NCBI RefSeq assembly: GCF_910592395.1
Contig: NC_088323.1
Location: 6,014,001 to 6,078,000 of the forward strand
DNA length: 64,000 nt
Origin: Lineus longissimus
Lineage: Eukaryota; Nemertea; Pilidiophora; Heteronemertea; Lineidae
Direction of reading: 5' to 3'
Every line of letters starts with the position of its first letter. Position 1 is the stretch's first letter. Position numbers and translations under genes: made by a program. The notes beneath the pieces are model-generated. The model was not told where the DNA came from, searched no databases, and saw nothing but the letters and a program-made list of their open reading frames with translations. Shown here piece by piece: positions 1-14,000 of this stretch.

Positions 1-3000
1 GATTGAGCGAGACTGGGTGGTGGAAATCTGTGAACGGAAGACGACAACTATGACAAGTAAGATGTTTTCAATCTTCAAGCCATACCGCATGAAAAGCTAA
101 GCTTTCATTCAATTGGGGAGAGTGAAAATGAAGCTGGACTTGACTTACATTGACAATAGAAAAGTCCTAGATAAGAAAGCTCCACCAAACATGACTCCTT
201 TTCTCAACAAAAGAATAAGACGGCTGGACTGATGAAGACCTGTTCACAGATTAATCGATTTTGATGATTTTCTTCCAGGGATGACAGCTATTCTTCGCCG
301 CATTGACTTAACAACCAACATTCTAGCTCCTGTGGGGGTTGGCCAGATATTTACATTCGGATCTCTCTTCATCGGTGCCGTCTTCATCGCCGTGTGGAAT
401 TTGGTCTCGTTCTTCATCGAGTATTACCTCTTGTGGAGAGTATATCACGCGGTCCCAGCCCTGGCTTCAAAGGCTAAAAAGACACAAGGTGAGTTTAAAG
501 GCCCAGTGCATCCTTTCTTTTTGGAATTTGAAACAAAGAGAAGATGGTGTTTTGCTTGTGAAAAAGTCACTGGTTGCTTAAAATTTTACTCGGTGGGCAG
601 CTGGCCCGATTCAGTCTGGTTGTGACTGTGTCCTCGACAACCTCGCCAATGGACCTTGTCCACAAACTGCGATATTGCAATGTTATCACACAGATGAACC
701 ACTCTTCCTTGTTTGTCTATTCTTTGACATAGTTGAATTCATCTTTTCGTGGTAGTAACACCTAATCCATTTGTAACAGGACAAGGAGATGGCAGTATTG
801 AAAATGGCGAGCTGCAGCCAATCGCAGCAATGCCAGACGTCAAAGTGCCCGAACCGTCCAAGAAATGCCCAAACATTTGTTACAAGATCTTTGGTACCTT
901 TATCACCCTGGTGAAAGGCTGGCGTTGTTACATGCGACAGAGTGTGCGGTTTGCTGGCCTGGGACTGGCGTGTCTCTACATGACTGTGTTGGGTTTCGAT
1001 AACATCACCATTGGTAAGTTCTCGTTACCCCTTATTTTGATAAATGTGATATGAGTTATCTTTTAACATATTTTTGTGCGATGATTCAGTTAAAATAAAA
1101 AATTTGCCATATATGGTTCAGTTACCTGTTTTCTCCTCAATATTACCAATTTCATTGGTTTATAATTTCAGGTTGAACGAAATTTGAATGAAAGATTAGT
1201 ATGTTCAGCGATAGTTTCGTTTTGCCCAGTGTTTCCCTTAGGAATAACAGAACCTTCTCCTCCCCACCAACCTATGTATAAGAAACCTCAAATATGGCAT
1301 TTCACTCTTAAATGGCAATTGTATATAGGTCCTCTTGTTGATATCAAAGTATCCCCTGTTTCACCTGAAGGTATCCAAGAAATCACTCCACCGTCCTGCT
1401 AAAGCTGCATATCCTTAGGCTGTTCCCTTGCGAACTTTGTTTCCATGTCTTCATGGTATGTTCCCTGGTACAACCAATGGGAATGTCCCATAAACCAAAC
1501 AAGCTTCGTTTTGTGTGTGGCAGGGCTCAAGGTCAGCAACAAACACGGAACAAGGAAAAACTACACAAGCAAACAGTCTGTATATACGCAGCCTATTGGA
1601 CCCTTGTTGGAGCAGTGAAATGTGATTTTGATAACTGTTAGGGACACTCTTTACAATGAGGGACTTCAGATTGCAAAAAGGTGGCAGTGTTAGTTCATTG
1701 TCTAATGCAATACAGAACCTTTGTGTGGATGAAATAGACATTGGTTTGATATAAGTGGGTTGTCTATTGCATAATTGTTGACTACTGCCACCTACTGGTA
1801 ACTAAGTTCCTCATTGCGATATTACATGAGCTTCAGTTTTTAAGTGGTTTAATCTGATATGTGCTTCCATCTTCCAGGTTATGCGTACTCTCAAGGGATG
1901 TCCGAGTCCATATTGGGTGTCATGATGGCCCTCGGGGCAATAACAGGAATCCTTGGTACTTACGGTTTCCAGTATTCAAAAGGAAAAGTCGGATTAGTAC
2001 GGACTGGTTTGTTCTCCCTATGGGGTTTAGTGGCATGTCTGACACTGTGCGTGGCATCGATATGGGTCCCAGGGAGCCCCTTCGACCCCTATCTAAATCA
2101 TAACACTCTGAATGATTTTGATTCAAATTGTACTATCTCATCAATAAATTCATCTTTATACGGCTCAGGTTCAAACTCTGGCCTGGGATTTTCCATGGAC
2201 GATCACAAGGAGTTGCCAGATATGACGCGAACGAATCTACCGTTTGTTAACCAGAACTCTACCCCATTCAATGACTCTTCTTTAAATGATACGCTGGATT
2301 CAGGAGACAGTGGATTTCAATTGCCAACTGGTGCATGTATCAATTCAACAGCGGAGGATAAGAATTTCTTCTCGCTGGCATTGCTGATGACAGGAATCAT
2401 CACTGCTAGGTTTGGTAAGTTTACAAAAGACGTCATTTGTGGTTATTCTGAAGTTGCACAACCACCTGAGTCCCCAGCTATAACTTTTAGTCCCCAGTTC
2501 CAGTGTTGGCAATTTGACCTTTGTTGTAAAAGCACTTCCATTTCTTTAAAGTGGGACACAAGGCAGGAGCCAGGGGGTCAAATTGCGAGTCTTGAGGTAA
2601 CTAGTATTCACAGTAAAGTGCCTGGGCTGTTTGATTCAACGATATTTTGAATCATATGTCTCGTACAACTAAAAGGTTCCATGTACTGTAAGAGGGGATA
2701 CCTCTATTGGGGACTTTGTTTAACTCAATCTGACCTACCTGGCTCTTATCTAGTCTCCCTTTTAGAATTTTCAGCCTTCTCCTTCCAGGTTTATGGAGTG
2801 CAGATCTCGTCATCACACAGTTGGTACTAGAAACGGTTGTGGAGACAGAACGTGGGACTGTCAACGGCGTGCAGAGCTCACTGAACATGCTAATGGACAT
2901 GATCAAGTTCATCCTCGTCATCATCGCACCTGACCCTCACACGTACGGAATCCTGATCCTCATATCGTTCATCTTCATCTGTCTCGGGTTGATCTGCTAT

Positions 3001-3120
3001 GCTGTTTATAGCCGGAAAGTGCGTGGTCATCTGTTTCATTTCAACAAGTGCGGCGGAGGAAAGCAGGCCCAGAGTTCACCGGTGCAGACTGTGGAACCAT
3101 CTCCTGTCGAATTGGCATAG
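1..3120 (+). CDS. SLC40A1: Ferroportin (SLC40A1 family iron exporter), 3' part, 5' end outside window
   Basis: Exports ferrous iron across the plasma membrane. Five exons are visible: <1-56, 279-488, 780-1013, 1878-2414 and 2789-3120 (TAG stop). All have GT/AG borders and consistent phase, giving 455 residues. Family signatures appear in order: IERDW at the left edge, [69 protein letters not shown] and [13 protein letters not shown] followed by the last membrane segments. The N-terminal lobe is missing because the gene runs off the window. The residue matching human Cys326 is Asn (codon 1001-1003) and the one matching His507 is Lys (2905-2907). The extracellular loop in exon 4 is long and rich in Asn, Ser and Asp. 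Any 5' iron-responsive element would lie upstream, out of view. The neighbour METTL5 is convergent. Confidence 0.95.
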
Positions 3121-4196
3121 GACATAACGTTCATTTATAAAATTGTCTGCCAGGTGCAAGTACACTAGTTAAGTCAGGCAGACAGGTCCTTTTTAGAATC
3201 AAAAACAGAAGCACAGAAGGGTTGAAGCGACCGTTGACAAGCACCGGGAATTTGGCATGGATCTCATAATCTTTAGAAAAGTAACACTTGATAGACTCTA
3301 CTACCTCAGTTGCAATTTTTAACCTCGCTTTTAAGGAGAGATTTATTCAATCATCCAGCCTTCATTTTCAAAATTCCAGCTGGGTATTGGTTTTTGAAGA
3401 TATTGTTTAAGGAATTGATACCGAACTGGAGGTGTTGACGGCCTCACCAAAATGGCAAGGGTGGAGCTAAAATGTAGACCAAAACCGAGGCATATCAATT
3501 TCTATTCTAAAACATCTCTAATTAGATAATGAATGATGTGGTTTTAAATGCTTTTTGACTGCTTCCATACTTTGTGGTTATGGTTCCCCAATCATAACCG
3601 CGGAAGTCAAAATGAGGCACCGTAGTCGTATAGTGTATTTACACTGTAAACTGTGGTTCATTGTAAATCTAGATGTTTTAGAATATGAATCTCAATGATG
3701 TTTGTTTCATCAAATTGTTGTTTGAAGTTTTCTAGCAACATAGTTGTCCCCCTGTTGACCGCTCTGAAAACTTCTTCAGAACAGCTTATAGGTTTTAGTT
3801 CTATTCTCTTCATCTGCTCTTTAAAAATACTTGTATATTTTTCTAGTTGTTGTTTTTATTTTAATGTACTTTTTAACCTTTAGGTGCTGAATGTACATAT
3901 ATGAATGAAAGATACCCGTGATAATAAGAAATGATTTAACAAAGAATTTAATTCTTGTTTTCTTTATTGTTTATGTACATGTAAATGCAGAATACTCCAG
4001 GTTTTATCATAACAAAAAATACTTCCTGTACCATTCTATCCTTCCTGTCCCTGCCCCATGGACAATTTTAGGGGTGTCTGCAAGAAACCAGTAACCCACA
4101 TTTCGTTCTGTATTAATCGCTAATCAGTCCAGTTGTATTGTCACCCCTAAAAAGTTCTAGAAGTACCATCTAAAAGATATTCCCAATTTATCCTTG
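3121..4196. other. Convergent intergenic / 3' UTR region between SLC40A1 and METTL5
   Basis: No coding potential is recognised. The span must hold the 3' UTRs and poly(A) sites of both convergent genes. A 9-bp stem (tgtctgcc with ggcagaca, 3144-3184, loop about 25 nt) lies just after the ferroportin stop. It lacks the bulged C and CAGUGN loop of an iron-responsive element. Confidence 0.5.
3963..3968 (-). other. Possible METTL5 poly(A) signal
   Basis: TTTATT on the plus strand reads AATAAA on the minus strand, about 230 bp downstream of the METTL5 stop. The position is plausible but there is no transcript evidence. Confidence 0.4.
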
Positions 4197-6462
<2,266 letters not shown>

Positions 6463-9400
6463 ATGGAGGGATCACCTCTGGGACTCGATGATAAACCCCA
6501 TGAACTGAAATTGGGCTCAAGTTTCAGTACAAAAGACCAGACTTTTCACTCAATTCGATGTATGTGTATACAATGTATAGTCATAGTGATAGTGTGTAGT
6601 GTCACACTGAGTGTGTATTAAGTGTTTACAATGAGAGCAACAGCTGTCTGGAGGTTTACCCTCAAGTTTCCTGTTTATTCTTGCATTGGTTTCGTGAAGC
6701 AGCGGAACATGTTTACAATCCCCGATCACGGCCCCAAAAAAGGTCATCAATAGGCCCTTGGCCTTTTCCAGATACGCCGTTACCACCTAGGTACGGCAAA
6801 ACAAACTACCTTGACGATAGGTTTTTACGGTCAATGATGCCAGACAATGCCTCTCGAGCCATTGTCTGGCGTCTTGTACCGTGAAGATCTATTGTAAAGA
6901 TGGTTTGTTTTGCTGACCCTATGTGGTACCGGCATATCTGGAAAGGGGCCTATTAAAATAATTGAATGCGATCAAAATGCGTAATTTCTAATCAGATTAT
7001 TTGTAATTACGGCTACATAATTTTGTTTTTATTTGCAGATGACTTCAAGCCGGCCTCCATGGACACAAATCAAGTGGCCGCAGTACAAGTAGGGAAAGGA
7101 AATGAAGTCACTGTTTCTGTGCCTCATATTGAGGTATGTATTTTATCTGTCATACGTCATTATGACAAGGGTTGTTAACCAAAAAATACCCTCGTTCAGT
7201 TATTATCAGTGTACTTTGTCTCTTGACCAGAAATTGAACCTTTAACCTTCCTGTGGATACTAATATGTTGACACTACACCACACTTGGCACTGGGTTACT
7301 ATTTTCCCTGTTTTATTTATAGGGTGCAAGTTCGAGTCATACAGACTTCAAAGGCAACAAACGTCCAAGTCAGAAGGATTGTGTCCTGATTATAGACCAT
7401 GAGACTGGCGAGATTAAACTGGAAAAACTGAGTTATATGGTACAGTTGAAAAAAACAAGGTAGGCATCACTTTCTTGAGTACAATGTATGTTGTCCTGTC
7501 TGCATTGCATTCGAACTCGATGACCAGGGATACACTGTACAGAAGGTGGTATATGTGCAAAGTCGTTTGCAAGAATGAAAAATATGTTTTCCTCTGTAAC
7601 TTTTTATTGTAAAGTTTATAATCATCAGTTATCATTTAATCAACTTAAAAACTGAAATGTATTAACCATTAACCTGTTGTTCACTTCAGGAGTGTTCCTG
7701 CAGCATATCGAGGACAGCAGCTTAATCGTCCATCAACCCCAATAGAGCAGCCGATAAAAACCAAGGATGTGAAAACGTCCCCCGGCAAGACAAAAATAGC
7801 TTCCAAGCCAACAGCGATGGCTGCCCATGCTCGACCGAGTCCTGTGTACAGCCGCCCGAGCCCCTCAAGTCAAGAATCTCCTGTTCCTACTCCTGAGACA
7901 AAAAGAGGTAAATTCCACCAAAAAAAACACCTCTGCAAGCTGGTAAATCATGAAGTGGCATTTTAGTCAAATTGAAGCATTTAAGGAGGAGAATCCAGCC
8001 ACCAGAGAATGTCATTTCTTATTCTTCAGAATGCTTTAGATAAGGCTGCTTTGAAGCTAAGGCCATCGGCTTGAATTTTTGACAATATTATGTGGTCAAA
8101 AGTAAACATACTCTTATCCTGATAAGTATGGTGCTTACTTCACATAAATGAAAAAATTGCTGCAAAAGAGTTGCATCTAAATCAGATATATTGACATCAG
8201 TGCTAGAAAATCCTATCAACTGTTCTTAGCTGAAGGGATAATTTAAGTTCATCAGTTGCCTCCTAAAGTCAGTATAATCGGTTAACTGAGGGGGGAATCA
8301 GATTGGTTTATCGTAACAACATAATCACCAGATGATAGACGTAGAATTAAATAAATCTTAACCAGGTTTTTTCCATGATTTTTTTAGCAAGTTCACCTGA
8401 TTGGTTTGAAACAGGTAAAAGTGGTATATTTTGTTTCATCTTTGGGAGCATGTGGCTTTGTGGTCGAACTTTAATTCAGGTGCAGATCTATATAATTTCC
8501 TCATCAAGCAGGATGGTCATTGCTCTATACTGTTGTTGTATATCTAGACCATGGTCTTGGGTCCTGGATCTATACACGTAGAATGCTTTCTTTGTTGTAA
8601 GTAATGCTTTGCTTATTGAGTTAGTTATGTTGGAAAAGCTTTTACACAGATTTGCACTATAGGCAGGAGCTTGGGCATATAATTGGCTGTCTTCGGGTGA
8701 ATATTATCTAGAATATAGAAGGATAAGTCGTTATTAATTCTTGGTATTATGCAATGTTTAGCAGGGCTTAGGATGGGTTAGATTTAGATTTAGCGATATT
8801 CCTCGTGCAAGAATGAATAGCTTTGATGTTCCGTTAGAGAGGAGAGACCCCTATCGGTGACTTAAGGAACTTAATCTAACCTACCTGGCTCCTGCCTATG
8901 CTTTGTCTCCCATGGTACATATGCAAGATCATAGAAGATTCAATTATATTTTGATTAAGTCAAAGCAAAGTGCTGGTATCCAAAGTATTGTTATGCATGT
9001 CGCTATTGTGCTTGCATGTGTTTTTCCTCAGTAAATTGCATTGCACAAACGAGCGATTTGAATTGCCGCCACCTGCAATTATAATCGCTGCAATGTGCAA
9101 CGAAAGCATGTGTACAGCTTTAATTCAACCACTCACTTTTCTTCTTCAGTTGAGGCTGCATCCGTTGGCATCATGACAGACAGTTCAGGTAGTGATTCCG
9201 GTTCAAGTAGCGGGAGTGACTCAGAATCAGAATCTGAGAAGCCACCAGCAAAAGTCGTAAAGCATAATCCAGGTATTGATTTGTTTTCTCTTTGGGGTTC
9301 AGTACCAGTCACTCTGAGATTTGGCGGGATGAGAATTGTTTCTGTGCCACTGCGTTTATTTTCCAATTGAGCCCTGTTTTCAGATATTAATCTGACACCC

Positions 9401-9865
9401 CAACCTCTCCTAGATCACTTTGGGCAAAATTTGATTTCTTAATACTGAAATTGTGGTGTTGTTTATGCTAAATATACTCTTGCATTTTCTAATCAACTTT
9501 CATTTGATCTTCAGTTGCCAATGTTAATTCCTCAGACAACTCTCACTCCAAGCACTTCATGAGTACATTATGTAAGTAATCTTAGTTGGTAAATAATCCT
9601 GGATTGTTTTCTGTACAAATCATCTCTGTATCAAACCCTGTCCTTGTGGCTGGCAAACATAAATTGCCCAATTTGATCTTGCAAGAAACATCTGTAGAGT
9701 TTTTAAGTATTCTCATCCATTGATAGTGTGTATTCTCATCCTTTAACTGATAACGAATATTTATCCTCACCCTTTAACTCTATATAGTCAGAGTCTGAAA
9801 TTTCCATTTTGTCTGTTACAGGTGAAGATCTCCAGCTCAGTGAATCAGGAAGTGATAGCGACTGA
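6463..9865 (+). CDS. EAF1: EAF, ELL-associated factor (transcription elongation)
   Basis: EAF proteins bind ELL and act in super/little elongation complexes with RNA polymerase II. Seven exons: 6463-6559, 7039-7133, 7323-7459, 7690-7907, 9150-9272, 9515-9571 and 9822-9865 (TGA), all GT/AG and phase-consistent, giving 256 aa (human EAF1/EAF2 about 260-268). The conserved N-terminal domain spans about residues 15-105: [42 protein letters not shown] and LKKTR. A Ser/Pro region follows, then an acidic Ser/Asp/Glu activation-like stretch in exon 5, ending in [12 protein letters not shown], the hallmark C-terminus. The frame is open upstream to 6325, but ATG 6463 gives the family-like N-terminus. 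I cannot separate EAF1 from EAF2; an invertebrate probably has one gene. Introns 1 and 4 carry repeats. Confidence 0.95.
6749..6954. mobile_element. Fold-back MITE in EAF intron 1
   Basis: The element is almost wholly palindromic. The left arm begins aataggccc and continues ttttccagatacgcc, then ggcaaaacaaact. The right arm is its reverse complement with a few mismatches and a 6-bp indel, ending ggggcctatt. The centre is a clean hairpin, gccagacaatg..cattgtctggc around CTCGAG (about 6840-6871). TA at both borders fits a Tc1/mariner-type target site. No coding sequence. Confidence 0.75.
7908..9149 (+). other. EAF intron 4
   Basis: 1.24 kb between good splice sites (gtaaat at 7908, cttcttcag ending at 9149). 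No exon is recognised. Positions 8835-8915 resemble 2690-2775 in the last ferroportin intron (shared ctacctggctc..tgtctccc core), which marks a dispersed repeat. Confidence 0.5.
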
Positions 9866-10724
9866 TTTATATCTCTGCGTATGTTGAAAACTGGGGGAAT
9901 CACACTCTGGTTGCCAGAGATGAGGTGTTTATATGTCTGGAGGCTGAACTCTATCTGTTTTATGTAGATTTCGTCCAAGAAACCACTGTCCACAATTCTC
10001 CAGTCTAAAATGTTCTCTGAGCGGGTCATTGTCTTGTCCACTGTACCCATGTGTACTAGATCTCTTCGAGAATTTTTTTACGATCACCTCCAAGGTAGAT
10101 TATCAAAATTGGCGCTGTTAAGTTCTTATAACAAATATGTGCATTTTATACATATCTGGCAAATACAATGTAGTATTAAATTTCTGAGCCAAAAATGGAA
10201 ATAGTTTGTGTGACATTGAGTAGTGTTAGTGATGTCACAGACAGCATCTTCTGTGACATAATACATTGTAATACAAGTGAAGTCATGATTTGTGAGTGAC
10301 GTCACAATTTGTGTGTGACTTCACCTGTATTGTACTTGCATTTTGCTTGTATCTCTGTTACTATTTATTGCATGGCAGTAAAAGAAATATATTCATGATC
10401 AGCGCATTCAAAATGATTTCAACGGACAGTCACGTAATTGAAAGCATTTTATTTGTGCTTTGAAATGGTTGTTCTTGGACCATAAAATGGTTCAGTCATG
10501 CCGAGACAATGTAATCCATTTCGAAGCAAATGATCTTGTCTCTTCCAGTTCGAAGACACAAATTCTTGCTAGTATATATATTTGTCAAAAATGTACTATT
10601 GTCTATTTCATGTTGTAATTATTTTCATACCTGTACTTGGAAGAGATATATTATTAAAGTTATTTCAGACAGAAAAGTTGGTGTTTCTTCTAATTGGTTC
10701 ACAGCTTCCTTAGACGGATTCTCT
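9866..10724 (+). other. EAF 3' UTR / downstream region
   Basis: No gene is seen. It contains an imperfect palindrome centred on a CRE core (10270-10331) and an ATTAAA at 10653-10658 that could serve as the EAF poly(A) signal. Confidence 0.4.
10270..10331. repeat. Imperfect palindrome centred on TGACGTCA
   Basis: The 16-bp arms (aatacaagtgaagtca and tgacttcacctgtatt, one mismatch) are placed symmetrically around gtgacgtcac. The palindrome centre at 10300.5 coincides with the centre of the CRE core 10297-10304. Confidence 0.6.
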
Positions 10725-11060
10725 GCACTACATGTAGGCCACTTGAGGCACCATTTCGCAATACTGTATCTATGAGGAGACCACTCTAGCACCATATCTC
10801 AATGCTCCATCTACATGTAGGCCACTCGAGGCACCATGTCGCAATGCTGTATCTATGAGGAGACCACTCTAGCACCATATCTCAATGCTCCATCTACATG
10901 TAGGCCACTCAAGACACCATGTCGCAATGCTGTATCTATGAGGAGACCACTCTAGCACCATATCTTAATGCTCCATCTACATGTAGGCCACTCGAGGCAC
11001 CATGTCACAATGCTGTATCTATGAGGAGACCACTCTAGCACCATATCTCAATACTCTATC
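10725..11060. repeat. 83-bp tandem minisatellite, four copies, dimeric
   Basis: The marker gtaggcc recurs at 10734, 10817, 10900 and 10983, an exact 83-bp period. Each unit is two related halves of 41-42 bp: ccactcgaggcaccatgtcg and ccactctagcaccatatctc, each followed by caatgct.. and atctac/atctat. The array abuts the 90-bp array without unique DNA between them. No coding frame is kept because 83 is not a multiple of three. Confidence 0.9.
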
Positions 11061-11069
11061 TACATCTAT

Positions 11070-14000
11070 AAACCCCCGTCTTTCACAACCAATGACCTGT
11101 GTAGCAGGAGGCATAGTCCCCTGTCTCTCACAACATGTGGTTCATGTAGCAGGACATATAAACCCCTGTCTTTCACAACCAATGACCAGTGTAGCAGGAG
11201 GCATACTGTCCTGCCTCTCACAACGTGTGGTTCATGAAGCAGGACGTATAAACCCCTGTCTTTCACAACCAATGACCGGTGTAGCAGGAGGCATAGTCCC
11301 CTGTCGCTCACAACATGTGGTTCGTGTAGCAGGACGTATAAACCCCTGTCTTTTACAACCAATGACCGGTGTAGCAGGAGGCATAGTCCCCTGTCTCTCA
11401 CAACATGTGGTTCGTGTAGCAGGACGTATAAACCCCTGTCTTTCACAACCAATGACCGGTGTAACAGGAGGCATAGTCCCCTGTCACTCACAACATGTGG
11501 TTCGTGTAGCAGGACGTATAAACCCCTGTCTTTTACAACCAATGACCGCTGTAGCAGGAGGCATAGTCCCCTGTCTCTCACAACATGTGGTTCGTGTAGC
11601 AGGACGTATAAACCCCTGTCTTTCACAACCAATGACCAGTGTAACAGGAGGTATAGTCCACTGAGCCTCACAACATGTGGTTCGTGTAGCAGGACGTATA
11701 AACCCCTGTCTTTCACAACCAATGACCAGTGTAGCAGGAGGCATAGTCCCCTCCCTGTCTCTCACAACATGTGGTTCATGTAGCAGGACATATAAACCCC
11801 TGTCTTTCACAATCAATGACCAGTGTAGCAGGAGGCATAGTCCTCTGTCTCTCACAACATGTGGTTCATGTAGCAGGACATATAAAGCCCCGTCTTTCAC
11901 AACCAATGACCGGAGTAACAGGAGGCATAGTGTCCTGTCTCTCACAACATGTGGTTCATGTAGCAGGACATATAAAGCCCCGTCTTTCACAACCAATGAC
12001 CGGTGTAACAGGAGGCATAGTGTCCTGTCTCTCACAACATGTGGTTCATGTAGCAGGACATATAAACCCCTGTCTTTCACAATCAATGACCGGTGTAGCA
12101 GGAGGCATGGTGTCCTGTCTCTCACAACACGTGGTTCGTGTAGCAGGACATATAAAGCCCCGTCTTTCACAACCAATGACCGGTGTAACAGGAGGCATAG
12201 TCCCCTGTCTCTCACAACATGTGGTTCGTGTAGCAGGACGTATAAACCCCTGTCTTTCACAACCAATGACCGGTGTAACAGGAGGCATAGTCCCCTGTCT
12301 CTCACAACATGTGGTTCGTGTAGCAGGACGTATAAACCCCTGTCTTTCACAACCAATGACCGGTGTATCAGGAGGCATAGTCCCCTGTCTCTCACAACAT
12401 GTGGTTCGTGTAGCAGGACGTATAAACCCCTGTCTTTCACAACCTATGACCGGTGTGGCAGGAGGCACTGTCCCCTGTCTCTCACAACATGTGGTTCGTG
12501 TAGCAGGAGGAATAAACCCCTGTCTTTCACAACCAATGACCAGTGTAACAGGAGGCATAGTCCCCTGTCTCTCACAACATGAGGTTCATGTAGCAGGACG
12601 TTTAAACCCCGGTCTTTCACAACCTATGACCAGTGTAACAGGAGGCATAGTGTCCTGTCTCTCACAACATGTGGTTTGTGTAGCAGGACGTATAAACCCC
12701 TGTCTTTCACAACCTATGACCAGTGTAACAGGAGGCATAGTCCCCTGTCTCTCACAACATGAGGTTCATGTAGCAGGACGTATAAACCCCGGTCTTTCAC
12801 AACCTATGACCAGTGTAACAGGAGGCATAGTGTCCTGTCTCTCACAACATGTGGTTCGTGTTGCAGGAGGTATAAACCCCTGTCTTTCACAACCAATGAC
12901 CAGTGTAACAGGAGGCATAGTCCCCTGTCTCTCACAACATGAGGTTCATGTAGCAGGACGTATAAACCCCTGTCTTTCACAACCGATGAACGGTGTAACA
13001 GGAGGCATAGTACCCTGTCTCTCACAACATGAGGTTCATGTAGCAGGACGTATAAACCCCTGTCTTTCACAACCGATGAACGGTGTAACAGGAGGCATAG
13101 TCCCCTGTCTCTCACAACATGAGGTTCATGTAGCAGGACGTATAAACCCCGGTCTTTTACAACCTATGACCGGTGTAACAGGAGGCATAGTCCTCTGTCT
13201 CTCACAACATGAGGTTCATGTAGCAGGACGTATAAACCCCGGTCTTTCACAACCTATGACCGGTGTAGCAGGAGGCACTGTCCCCTGTCTCTCACAACAT
13301 GTGGTTCATGTAGCAGGACGTATAAACCCCTGTCTTTCACAACCTATGACCAGTGTAGCAGGAGGCATAGTCCCCTGTCTCTCACAACATGAGGTTCATG
13401 TAGCAGGACGTATAATCCCCGGTCTTTCACAACCTATGACCGGTGTAGCAGGAGGCATAGTCCCCTGTCGCTCACAACATGAGGTTCATGTAGCAGGACG
13501 TATAAACACCCGTCTGTCACAACCAATGACCGGTGTAGCAGGAGGCATAGTCCCCTGTCGCTCACAACATGAGGTTCATGCAGCAGGACGTATAAACCCC
13601 CGTCTTTCACAACCAATGACCGGTGTAGCAGGAGGCATAGTCCCCTGTCGCTCACAACATGAGGTTCATGTAGTAGGACGTATAAACACCTGTCTGTCAC
13701 AACCAATGACCGGTGTAGCAGGAGGCATAGTCCCCTGTCGCTCACAACATGAGGTTCATGTAGTAGGACGTATAAACACCTGTCTGTCACAACCAATGAC
13801 CGGTGTAGCAGGAGGCATAGTCCCCTGTCGCTCACAACATGAGGTTCATGTAGCAGGACATATAAACCCCTGTCTGTCACAACCAATGACTGGTGTAGGA
13901 GGAGGCATAGTCCCCTGTCTCTCACAACACGTGGTTCCTGTAGCAGGACGTATAAACCCCTGTCTTTCACAACCTATGACCAGTGTAACAGGAGGCATAG

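Noticed and set aside
3144-3184. Iron-responsive element in the ferroportin 3' UTR
   Set aside because: The stem has a 25-nt loop and no bulged C or CAGUGN loop. The family IRE is in the 5' UTR, which is outside the window.
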